From: UBA7672 sp035548775
Lineage (GTDB): Bacteria > Pseudomonadota > Alphaproteobacteria > Caulobacterales > Hyphomonadaceae
Length of the DNA: 22,151 nt
Direction of reading: 5' to 3'
Assembly (NCBI GenBank): GCA_035548775.1
Contig: DASZSI010000004.1
Location: forward strand, 1-22,151
The translations under genes were made by a program, and so were the position numbers. The notes beneath the pieces were generated by a model. It searched no databases, had not been told where the DNA came from, and worked only from the letters and a program-made list of their open reading frames with translations. Each line of letters starts with the position of its first letter. Within the stretch, counting starts at the first letter, position 1. Positions 15,807-22,151 of this stretch are shown here, piece after piece.

Positions 15807-17501
15807 ATGCGCTTTGCTCGACTGGCTGCGGCTTCCGCCGCCGCGCTGATGCTTGCCGCCTGTTCGCAGAAACCCGAGAGCGACGCCGACCTGGCCAAGC
15901 GGGCGGGCGCGCCGCTTTTCAAAGGCATGGGCGAGTTCCACCGCGTGGTCACCACCAAGGATCCCGGCGCCCAGCGCTATTTCGACCAGGGCATGGTGCT
16001 GGCCTTCGGCTTCAACCACGCCGAGGCGATCCGGTCCTTCCGTGCGGCGCAGAAGCTCGACCCCGGCTGCGCCATGTGTTTCTGGGGCGAAGCGCTGGCG
16101 ACCGGGCCCAACATCAACGTCACCTCCAAGGGCAAGGCGATCATGTCGCCGGACGAGCAGAAAGCGGCTTGGGCGGCCCTCATCAAGGCGCAGGCGCAAG
16201 AAGCCGGAAAGCCGGATGTCGAGCGTGACCTGATCGACGCTTTGGTGAAGCGCTACGCCGCCGATCCGGTCGCCGACCGCGATCCACTCGATCATGCCTA
16301 TGCCAATGCGCTAGGCGACCTCGTGAAGAAATATCCCAACGACGACGACATCGCGGCGATGTATTCCGAGGCATGGATGAACACGATGCCGTGGAATTAC
16401 TGGTCGGACCAGAACACGCCGCGGCCCGAGATCGTTCCCGTCATCGCCGAGCTTGAGACCGTCATCGCGCGATCGCCACGCCATCCGCTGGCGCTGCATC
16501 TCTACATCCACGCGATGGAGGCTTCCGCGACGCCACAGAAGGCCGAAAAAGCTGCGGATACGCTTTACACGCTGGTGCCCGGCTCGGGCCACCTTGTGCA
16601 CATGCCCGCGCATATCTTTTACCGCGTCGGACGCTATCACGATGCGGCCGAAGCCAATGTGCAGGCGGCCAAGGTCGATGAGGACTATATCCACGCCTGC
16701 AACGCGCAGGGCTTCTATCCGGCGTCGTACTATCCCCACAACATCCACTTCCTGTGGTCTGCGGCGACCATGGAAGGCCGCAGCAAGGTGGCGATCGACG
16801 CTGCGCGAAAACTGGCGGCCAATGTGCGCATGGAGCAGATCCAGCAATTCCCGGCGGTGGAGTTTTTCCACACCATCCCGCTTCTGGCGCTGGTGCAGTT
16901 CGGGCACTGGGACGAAATCCTCGCCGAGCCACAGCCGGCTGCCGACCTCGCCTATTCCAACGCGATCTGGCGCTATGCGCGCGGCGTCGCCTACGCCAGC
17001 AAGGGCGATGTGAAGGCGGCGAAGGCCGAGGAAGCCGCGCTGGCGCCGCTGAAGTCGAACCCGAAGGTCATGGTGATCGACAGCAACGACTATCCGGCAA
17101 GCCAGCTGCTGGACATCGCCGACGATCTCCTGCTCGGCGAGATCGCGGCTGCGTCCAAGGACTCGAAGACGGCAATCGCGAAATTCACCGCGGCGGTCGC
17201 CGGCCAGCACGCCCTGCCCTACACCGAGCCGCCCTTCTGGTATTATCCGACTCGCCAGTCGCTGGGCGAAGCCTTGCTGAAGGCCGGCAAGGCGAAGGAA
17301 GCCGAGGCGGTCTATCGCAAGGACCTCGAACAATACATGCACAATGGCTGGTCCACCTTCGGTCTGATCCAGGCGCTCGATGCGCAGAAGGATCCCAAGA
17401 AAAAGGAAGAGGCCGACATGCTGCGCGAACATTTCAAGGGCATGTGGTCGCAAGCCGATATCGAGCTTACGGGCTCGCGCGTCACCGCTTCGCCGACCTG
17501 A
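15807..17501 (+). CDS. TPR-repeat lipoprotein
   Basis: The 564-aa product begins with a lipoprotein signal (basic start, Ala/Leu core, lipobox LAAC with Cys19), so it is probably membrane-anchored in the periplasm or outer membrane. It contains several TPR-type helical repeats: the block RYFDQGMVLAFGFNHAEAIR, then a Cys-x-x-Cys containing CAMCFWGEAL, and further repeats around residues 240-310 and 475-515. The family is widespread but has no settled function. The ATG at 15807 is chosen because AGGAGG lies 6-7 nt before it and the signal peptide begins there; the open frame extends to 15693 into hisE. Its 3' end overlaps the convergent smr gene by 20 bp. Confidence 0.85.
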   Translation: MRFARLAAASAAALMLAACSQKPESDADLAKRAGAPLFKGMGEFHRVVTTKDPGAQRYFDQGMVLAFGFNHAEAIRSFRAAQKLDPGCAMCFWGEALATGPNINVTSKGKAIMSPDEQKAAWAALIKAQAQEAGKPDVERDLIDALVKRYAADPVADRDPLDHAYANALGDLVKKYPNDDDIAAMYSEAWMNTMPWNYWSDQNTPRPEIVPVIAELETVIARSPRHPLALHLYIHAMEASATPQKAEKAADTLYTLVPGSGHLVHMPAHIFYRVGRYHDAAEANVQAAKVDEDYIHACNAQGFYPASYYPHNIHFLWSAATMEGRSKVAIDAARKLAANVRMEQIQQFPAVEFFHTIPLLALVQFGHWDEILAEPQPAADLAYSNAIWRYARGVAYASKGDVKAAKAEEAALAPLKSNPKVMVIDSNDYPASQLLDIADDLLLGEIAAASKDSKTAIAKFTAAVAGQHALPYTEPPFWYYPTRQSLGEALLKAGKAKEAEAVYRKDLEQYMHNGWSTFGLIQALDAQKDPKKKEEADMLREHFKGMWSQADIELTGSRVTASPT

Positions 17502-17994
17502 GGAAGAGGTAGGTCGCCCCTGCCCCGCCATGGCGGGGATGAGCCGCCGCGTAGCCGGCGATCAGCGACCGCAGGTCGGGATCGGCGATCCAGTCGAACA
17601 GGCGCGCGCGCAGGACGCCGGCGCCCAGTCTGCCCTTGCCGGTGATCACCAGCACGCAGCGGGCGCCCATCTGCGATTGGCGCCGGACGAATTCGACCAC
17701 CTCGCGATGGGCGGTGTCCTGCGTGTGGCCATGGAGGTCGAGCCGCGCTTCGATCTCGTGCTGGCCACGGCGGATACGTCGCTGCCCCGATAGGTCCTCC
17801 GGCGGCGAGGGCTTGTGCGGAATGTGTCGCGACGTCGATTTGGGCCTTGCCGGCGTCGATGGAGCTGGCGAGGACGCTGGCTGCGATTTCGTTTCGGGTT
17901 CGAGAATGTCGACGCGCTTGCCCGGTGCGGCGCGCACGGTGCGTGCAACCCGGCTCCATAGCTGCCGTTCGTCATGGCTAAGTCGGCGGTCCAT
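17482..17994 (-). CDS. Smr-domain protein
   Basis: The 170-aa protein has a basic, Pro/Ser-rich N-terminal half (1-80) and a C-terminal Smr domain (about 84-168). Smr motifs are LDLHGHT (85-91), VLVITGKGRLG (114-124), GVLR and the end block AHPRHGGAGATYLFL (151-165). Smr domains are nucleic-acid-binding or nicking modules; proteins of this single-domain size are usual in alphaproteobacteria next to timA. It follows timA by 29 bp on the same strand. Confidence 0.9.
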   Translation of the reverse strand: MDRRLSHDERQLWSRVARTVRAAPGKRVDILEPETKSQPASSPAPSTPARPKSTSRHIPHKPSPPEDLSGQRRIRRGQHEIEARLDLHGHTQDTAHREVVEFVRRQSQMGARCVLVITGKGRLGAGVLRARLFDWIADPDLRSLIAGYAAAHPRHGGAGATYLFLRSAKR

Positions 17995-18023
17995 CGCGAA
18001 CAGATAGCACGGCGCTGATTAAT

Positions 18024-18632
18024 TCAGCTTGCCGTCGCAACCTCGTCGAGCAGCCAGTTGGGATTGTTGCTGTTGAGCTGGCGCTTGAAGGTCCAGATTT
18101 CCCGGGCCGTGCGCATGCGGTCGCTGTCGGATAGTTCGGCCTCGAACGACACCTGGACGCGGGCCATGCTGGTCGCATCGACCGAGGCGTCGGCGATCCG
18201 CGCCGATTTCACCCGCGCCAGCCGCATCGGCTCGGTCCCGGCCTTTTCGCGCTCCGTGATGGCGTTGGTGTAGGCCTCGAACACGTCGTCATCGACCAGC
18301 TGCTTGAGCGCATCGCGGTCGCCATCGGCAAAGGCGTTGACGATCAGCTCGTAGGCTCGGCGCGCGCCCTTGATGAAATCATCCGGATCAAACTGGTTGT
18401 CGACTGCCGCGATGGCTTCGAGCCCGGCGGCGGCCGGGCCGGTAAACGCCGCCCGGAGGCGCGGCTTGTCATCGGTTTCGGAAGGGGTTTCCGCCTCGCG
18501 TTCCGCCGGCCGGGGGGCGGGCTTTTCGAAGCGACGGGCAGGCTCCGCGCCCGTCTTCTGGCCAAGAACGGCGTAAAGACGGGAAATCACAAGGACCGCG
18601 ATCGCCGCCAGGATGATGATCGAGATGTCCAC
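18024..18632 (-). CDS. timA: TimA, Tim44-domain membrane protein
   Basis: The 202-aa protein has one N-terminal transmembrane helix (4-22), a charged Pro/Glu-rich linker (about 28-65) and a Tim44-like domain (about 85-200). This is the bacterial homologue of the mitochondrial import component Tim44 and is a typical alphaproteobacterial inner-membrane protein. A promoter lies upstream, and the gene is divergent from secB. In many relatives an mltA gene follows; here smr follows directly. Confidence 0.9.
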   Translation of the reverse strand: MDISIIILAAIAVLVISRLYAVLGQKTGAEPARRFEKPAPRPAEREAETPSETDDKPRLRAAFTGPAAAGLEAIAAVDNQFDPDDFIKGARRAYELIVNAFADGDRDALKQLVDDDVFEAYTNAITEREKAGTEPMRLARVKSARIADASVDATSMARVQVSFEAELSDSDRMRTAREIWTFKRQLNSNNPNWLLDEVATAS

Positions 18633-18689
18633 CTGGGTCCTTCAACAACCTTCGGGGCGGAAGGAAACACACTCCCTTCCTACTCGCCC

Positions 18690-18717
18690 AATATAGGCAC
18701 AAATAGCCTGGAGTCAG
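18690..18717 (-). promoter_or_regulatory. Candidate timA promoter
   Basis: On the minus strand CTGACT (18712-18717) and TATATT (18690-18695) are separated by 16 bp, about 58 bp before the timA ATG. The -10 matches five of six bases of TATAAT. A GGAAGG/CCTTCC inverted repeat (18659-18664 and 18675-18680) lies in the leader. Confidence 0.5.
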
Positions 18718-18794
18718 CACGCTGTTGCGGGGGTTGCGACAGCGTGATAGCGGGCCAACCCTGCGTTATGCGAGGAATGGACCGGGTTAACGAC

Positions 18795-19277
18795 ATGACC
18801 GACACGCCGACTTCTCCCGACCCGGCCACGGGTCCAGCCGTTCTTCGGGTGCTGGCCCAGTATGTAAAGGACCTGTCCTTCGAGAACCCCGGCCTGTTCA
18901 GCGCCCAGCAGGGGGGCCCATCGCCCGAGATCGAGCTTGGCATCGACGTCCGGGTCGAGCCCGGCCCGCCTGCAGACCAGATCTATGCGGTGGAGCTGCG
19001 CCTGTCCGCCAAGGCCAAGCGCCAGGACGCCGTCGTCTTCATCTGCGAGCTGATCTATGCCGGGGTGTTCCAGCTGCAGGACGCCAAGCGCGAAGATGTT
19101 GAGCCGATGCTGCTGATCGAGTGCCCGCGCCTGCTGTTCCCGTTCGCGCGGCGCATTATCGCCGATATCACGCGCGAGGGCGGACACCCTCCGCTTATGA
19201 TCGACCCGATCGACTTCGTCGGCCTTTACCGCCAGCAGAAGCAGCGCGCGGAAGAACAGGCCCAGGCGGGCGCCTGA
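18795..19277 (+). CDS. secB: SecB, protein-export chaperone
   Basis: SecB holds precursors unfolded and delivers them to SecA. Starting at 18795 gives 160 aa, a normal length; the SecB block VKDLSFENPG (24-33) and the C-terminal PPLMIDPIDFVGLY are clear. In-frame ATGs at 18744 and 18777 would add 17 or 6 residues; 18777 has GAGGA directly adjacent, so the start is not fully settled. It is divergent from timA and converges on dnaQ. Confidence 0.95.
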   Translation: MTDTPTSPDPATGPAVLRVLAQYVKDLSFENPGLFSAQQGGPSPEIELGIDVRVEPGPPADQIYAVELRLSAKAKRQDAVVFICELIYAGVFQLQDAKREDVEPMLLIECPRLLFPFARRIIADITREGGHPPLMIDPIDFVGLYRQQKQRAEEQAQAGA

Positions 19278-19298
19278 GACCGGCGCCTCCGGGCCTCA
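19275..19298. terminator. Possible bidirectional hairpin between secB and dnaQ
   Basis: TGAGACC (19275-19281) pairs with GGCCTCA-type bases (19292-19298) with one mismatch. The stop codons of both convergent genes fall in the stem. No T-run follows on either strand, so termination activity is uncertain. Confidence 0.3.
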
Positions 19299-19985
19299 GC
19301 CATATTTCTTCCAGATCGCCGCATCGCCCAGTTCGGCCACGAACGCCTGGTGGGCGGCGCGCTCTTCCGCCGTGAGCCTCGAAGCAAGGGGGTGGGGACG
19401 CGGCGCCTGGGCCACGACAGCCGACTTGGCTACGCCGCCGGACGCGGCGATGAAATCGAATGCCCGCTCGCGCCCGCCCTTGAGCTCAAGATAGGCCATC
19501 GACAACAGCCGCGCGTCTTTCAGGGCGCCGTGCAGCTCCCTGCCCTCGATCGAGATGTTGAAGCGCTTGCACACCGCATCGAGAGACGCAGGCGCGCCGG
19601 GACGGTGTTCCTTGGCCAGCACCAGGGTGTCGACGAAACGCTCCTTCGGGAACTGAGCCTTGCCCAGGAGCTCAAGCTCGTAATTCAGGAAGTTGCGGTC
19701 GAACTCGGCGTTGTGCGCGACGATGATGGAATCCCCAAAGAATTCCAGGAGCCGATCGACGACGTCCGGATGGCTGAAACTCGGCTTGCCGCGCAGCATG
19801 TCGTTGGTGATGCCGGTGATGCGCACGGTGGCTTCGGAAACCGGACGACCGGGGTTGATGTAGATCTGGAACTCGCGGCCCGTCGGCAGGTAATTGACCA
19901 GCTCGATGCAGCCGACCTCTACGATGCGGTCACCCTGTCGGGGATCGAGGCCGGTGGTTTCGGTATCGAAGACGACTTCGCGCAT
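19296..19985 (-). CDS. dnaQ: DnaQ, DNA polymerase III epsilon subunit
   Basis: This is the 3'-5' proofreading exonuclease of the replicative polymerase. The 229-aa protein shows Exo I D7-x-E9 (FDTET), Exo II HNAEFD (91-96), and Exo III with H152 and D157 (HGALKDA). The C-terminal tail (about 180-229) would bind the polymerase alpha subunit. It is the distal gene of the ppsR-maf-aroE-coaE chain; its first 67 bp lie inside the 3' end of coaE in another frame, and since Exo I starts at residue 5 the start cannot be much later. Confidence 0.96.
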   Translation of the reverse strand: MREVVFDTETTGLDPRQGDRIVEVGCIELVNYLPTGREFQIYINPGRPVSEATVRITGITNDMLRGKPSFSHPDVVDRLLEFFGDSIIVAHNAEFDRNFLNYELELLGKAQFPKERFVDTLVLAKEHRPGAPASLDAVCKRFNISIEGRELHGALKDARLLSMAYLELKGGRERAFDFIAASGGVAKSAVVAQAPRPHPLASRLTAEERAAHQAFVAELGDAAIWKKYG

Positions 19986-20635
19986 GCCTGTTCGCTATTT
20001 TGGCCGTTACCTTGGCCGTTATTCTTGTCGCCGCCCGCCCGCAGGCGGGAGCGAAGCGTCTCGAGGATCGCATCTACCTGCGCTTCGGCATAGGGAAAGC
20101 CGTAGCCAGTGTTGATGACGAAGTCGGCGCGCTCGCGCTTGACCGAATCGGGGGTCTGCAGGGCGAGTATCGCCTCGAACTGGTCCTCGGTCATCTGGCC
20201 GCGGGACAGCACACGACGGCGCTGCACATCTGGCGGGGAAGTAACCACAGCTATTACGTCGGCTCGCTTGTCTCCGCCGGTCTCGAACAGCAGCGGGATA
20301 TCGAGCAGGACAATGTCCGCGCCGTTGGCGGCCGCCCGCTCGACAAAGGTGCGTTGCATGCCCCCCACGATCGGATGGACTATTTTTTCCAGCTTTTTCA
20401 TCGCCTCGGGGTTCTTCGCGACTTTTTCGCGCAGGATTTTCCGGTCAATGCCGCCGTCGGGGCCGATCACGCCCGGGAACGCCCATTCCAGCGGCGCCAC
20501 AGCTTCACCGCCGGGAGCGTAAGCCTCGTGCACCGCGGCGTCGGCGTCATAAACCGGCACGCCGCGCGCAGCGAACAGGGCAGCCGTCGCCGACTTGCCC
20601 ATGCCGATCGATCCTGTGAGCGCAAGCTTGATCAT
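19919..20635 (-). CDS. coaE: CoaE, dephospho-CoA kinase, with C-terminal extension
   Basis: CoaE phosphorylates dephospho-CoA, the last step of CoA synthesis. From the ATG at 20635 the product is 238 aa; the P-loop GSIGMGKS (8-15) and the DIPLLFETG block are clear. The family is typically about 200 aa, so the last 35-40 residues are an extension. It begins with an N/G/Q-rich stretch encoded by a duplicated TTGGCCGTTA (20000-20009 and 20012-20021, 12-bp period) and then runs 67 bp into dnaQ. The ATG overlaps the aroE stop (ATGA). Confidence 0.94.
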   Translation of the reverse strand: MIKLALTGSIGMGKSATAALFAARGVPVYDADAAVHEAYAPGGEAVAPLEWAFPGVIGPDGGIDRKILREKVAKNPEAMKKLEKIVHPIVGGMQRTFVERAAANGADIVLLDIPLLFETGGDKRADVIAVVTSPPDVQRRRVLSRGQMTEDQFEAILALQTPDSVKRERADFVINTGYGFPYAEAQVDAILETLRSRLRAGGDKNNGQGNGQNSEQACAKSSSIPKPPASIPDRVTAS

Positions 20636-21456
20636 GTCCGTGCCGCCACTGCTGCCTGGCATGCACCCAATGCGCCATCGAAATCGGGCGAAATCCCGAA
20701 CCAGATCCTGAAGGCCGCGGCGGCCTGGCCGACCAGCATCCGTAGGCCGTCGTGGGGCTTCCAGCCGGCTGCTTGCGCGGGATCGAGGGCGAGGCGCGCG
20801 GCCTTGCCATAGGATAAGTCCAGAAATGGTCGGCCTTTTCCTGCGGGGAGATCCGGCAGCGTCTGTCCCGAGTGTCCGAGACTTGCGGAATTGATGAGAA
20901 TATCCGCCGCAGCCGCGAGGTTCCGCAGGTCGTCCAGCCCGGCGACGGTCGCGTTGGGCGCAAGCTCCCGGGCAAGCGTTTCAGCATTGGCGCGCGTCCG
21001 GTTCACGATTGAAAATTTCACGCCCATGCTCGACAGATGGAAGGCGACGGCGCGCGCCGCGCCGCCGGCGCCGATCAGGACAACGTGCGAGCCATGGACC
21101 CTGGTCCCGAGTGCATGGGCGAAAGCATCGGAAAAGCCGGCGATGTCGGTGTTGTGGGCATGCCATCCGCCGGCGGCTTCGCGCGCGAGCGTGTTTGCCG
21201 CGCCGATGGCTTGCGCTTCGGGCGAGCTTTTCGTCGCCGCCTTCAGCGCCGCAATCTTGTGCGGCAGTGTGATGTTGAGACCGAAAAAGGCCTTTCTCAT
21301 CTCCCTTAGATCGGGCGCGGCGTCCACGGCTTGAAGACGCACCGCCGAATAATGGGCATCCAGCCCGGCCTCTGCGATCCAGCGGTTGTGGATGAGCGGC
21401 GACAGGGAATGCGATACCGGATCGCCCACCACCGCCAGCTGTTTTGATACCGTCAT
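20632..21456 (-). CDS. aroE: AroE, shikimate dehydrogenase
   Basis: AroE reduces 3-dehydroshikimate to shikimate with NADPH. The 274-aa protein has the shikimate-binding SHSLSP (15-20), NITLPHK (61-67, catalytic K67), AANTL (87-91), HNTDIAGF (101-108, with D104) and the NADP loop GAGGAA (129-134). The frame extends ten codons upstream, but the ATG at 21454-21456 overlaps the maf stop as ATGA, like the other junctions in this chain, so it is chosen. It also overlaps coaE by 4 nt. Confidence 0.96.
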   Translation of the reverse strand: MTVSKQLAVVGDPVSHSLSPLIHNRWIAEAGLDAHYSAVRLQAVDAAPDLREMRKAFFGLNITLPHKIAALKAATKSSPEAQAIGAANTLAREAAGGWHAHNTDIAGFSDAFAHALGTRVHGSHVVLIGAGGAARAVAFHLSSMGVKFSIVNRTRANAETLARELAPNATVAGLDDLRNLAAAADILINSASLGHSGQTLPDLPAGKGRPFLDLSYGKAARLALDPAQAAGWKPHDGLRMLVGQAAAAFRIWFGISPDFDGALGACQAAVAART

Positions 21457-22049
21457 GACGCAATCGCGCCCCGATCGCGCAGCCATTGCAGCAGGGGAAG
21501 AAGCGGCATGCCGAGGATGGAGAAATGATCGCCTTCGATCCGGTCGAACAGCGTCGCGCCCCTGCCCTCGACCTGATAGCAGCCGACGCCCTCGAACGCG
21601 GCGGAACCGATCGAGTCGAGATAGGATTCCAGGAAAGGATCCGAGAAATTCCGCATGCGAAGGCGGGGCTGCGACATGTGGCGCCAGACGGGTGCGCCAT
21701 CAATGCAGGCGACAATCGCGGAATGAAGGATGTGGGTCTTGCCGCGAAGGCGTTTCAGCACGTCGCGCGCGGCGTCCCGCGTCTCGACCTTGTCGAAGGC
21801 CTCGCCGTCGCATTCAAGCATCTGGTCGCAACCCAGCACAATGCCGCGATGCTTGGTCGAGACTTTCGCTGCCTTGGTTTCGGCCAGGAGGTCGGCTTGT
21901 TTCATCACGCTCGCGCCTTCGGCGCGAAGCGAGGACTTGAGCGTGTCTTCGTCCACGCCGGAGCCGATCTGCTGAAAGTTGAGGCCTGCGGCGCCCAGCA
22001 CGGCCGCACGCGACTTGCTTTTCGAGGCGAGGATGAGGGGCTCGGTCAC
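21453..22049 (-). CDS. maf: Maf-family nucleotide pyrophosphatase
   Basis: Maf proteins hydrolyse non-canonical or excess nucleoside triphosphates. The 198-aa product starts with GTG at 22047-22049. Motifs seen are LASKSKSR (7-14), GCDQML (73-78), FSDPFLESYL, and GCYQVEGRG near residues 155-165. The GxDQ motif resembles the YceF-like (m7GTP-type) branch more than the YhdE branch (inference). A GGTAGG lies just upstream, overlapping the ppsR stop. The stop overlaps aroE (ATGA). Confidence 0.93.
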   Translation of the reverse strand: MTEPLILASKSKSRAAVLGAAGLNFQQIGSGVDEDTLKSSLRAEGASVMKQADLLAETKAAKVSTKHRGIVLGCDQMLECDGEAFDKVETRDAARDVLKRLRGKTHILHSAIVACIDGAPVWRHMSQPRLRMRNFSDPFLESYLDSIGSAAFEGVGCYQVEGRGATLFDRIEGDHFSILGMPLLPLLQWLRDRGAIAS

Positions 22050-22053
22050 GGGC

Positions 22054-22151
22054 CTACCGTCCGTGTTCCTGGATGATGTTGAGGATGGCGGCGGCGGTTT
22101 CCTCGACCGACCGGCGGCTGACGTCGATCGTGGGCCAGTTCATCCGCATGT
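22054..22151 (-). CDS. PpsR-type PEP synthase/PPDK regulatory kinase-phosphorylase, C-terminal fragment
   Basis: Only the last 31 codons are present, cut by the window edge (5' partial). They read ...WPTIDVSRRSVEETAAAI... and end QEHGR followed by TAG. This matches the C-terminal signature of the pyruvate, phosphate dikinase regulatory family (DUF299), whose members reversibly phosphorylate PEP synthase or PPDK. In alphaproteobacteria this gene usually precedes maf-aroE-coaE-dnaQ, which fits. maf begins four bases after its stop. Confidence 0.8.
   Translation of the reverse strand, partial: MRMNWPTIDVSRRSVEETAAAILNIIQEHGR

Noticed and set aside
16311..17531. Minus-strand open frame of 406 codons opposite the TPR gene
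   Set aside because: The plus strand has a lipoprotein signal, strong ribosome binding site and TPR repeats; the opposite frame has none of these.
1..22151. CRISPR array, tRNA, rRNA, prophage or complete insertion sequence
   Set aside because: No regularly spaced repeats, tRNA-like cloverleaf with T-loop consensus, rRNA core, integrase or transposase was seen.

Overview
The window is GC-rich chromosomal DNA from an alphaproteobacterium. Support for this comes from the gene families and their order: hslV/hslU, a hisB...hisH-hisA...hisF-hisE cluster, timA and smr next to secB, and a ppsR-maf-aroE-coaE-dnaQ block. HslV also carries the N-terminal extension before its catalytic Thr that I associate with this class. 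Genus and order cannot be fixed from the sequence alone. Most of the window is core chromosome, interrupted by small accessory insertions.

Layout, left to right. 1-620 holds no convincing gene: first a hairpin-rich stretch of unknown identity (1-460), then a palindromic REP-like element (467-610) that can fold into a cruciform just past the 3' end of hslU. 621-5876 lies entirely on the minus strand and reads, in transcription order, a membrane-anchored GGDEF-EAL protein, hslV, a polytopic membrane protein and hslU. hisB (plus strand) follows across a divergent intergenic region.

The his genes are split by two accessory blocks. Between hisB and hisH (6598-10654) are a SAM-dependent methyltransferase, a small secreted cysteine-containing protein, a type I Baeyer-Villiger monooxygenase and a higB-higA type toxin-antitoxin pair with a recognisable promoter. 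Between hisA and hisF (12286-14609) are a GH172/DUF2961 lipoprotein and a membrane-anchored endonuclease/exonuclease/phosphatase-fold protein. hisF and hisE overlap by 4 nt. A TPR lipoprotein follows hisE and converges on the Smr-domain gene.

17482-22151: timA and smr run on the minus strand from a probable promoter at 18690-18717. secB is divergent from timA. The minus-strand chain ppsR (partial at the window edge), maf, aroE, coaE, dnaQ is tightly packed, with ATGA overlaps and an unusually long coaE/dnaQ overlap.

Functionally the window combines histidine biosynthesis (HisB, H, A, F, E), protein quality control (HslUV, SecB), shikimate and CoA synthesis, replication proofreading (DnaQ), c-di-GMP turnover and envelope proteins. 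I found no tRNA, rRNA, CRISPR array, complete transposon or phage gene. I did not recognise a wholly new multi-gene system. The least explained parts are the structured left end, the cruciform repeat, the membrane gene inside hslVU and the composition of the two insertions in the his cluster.
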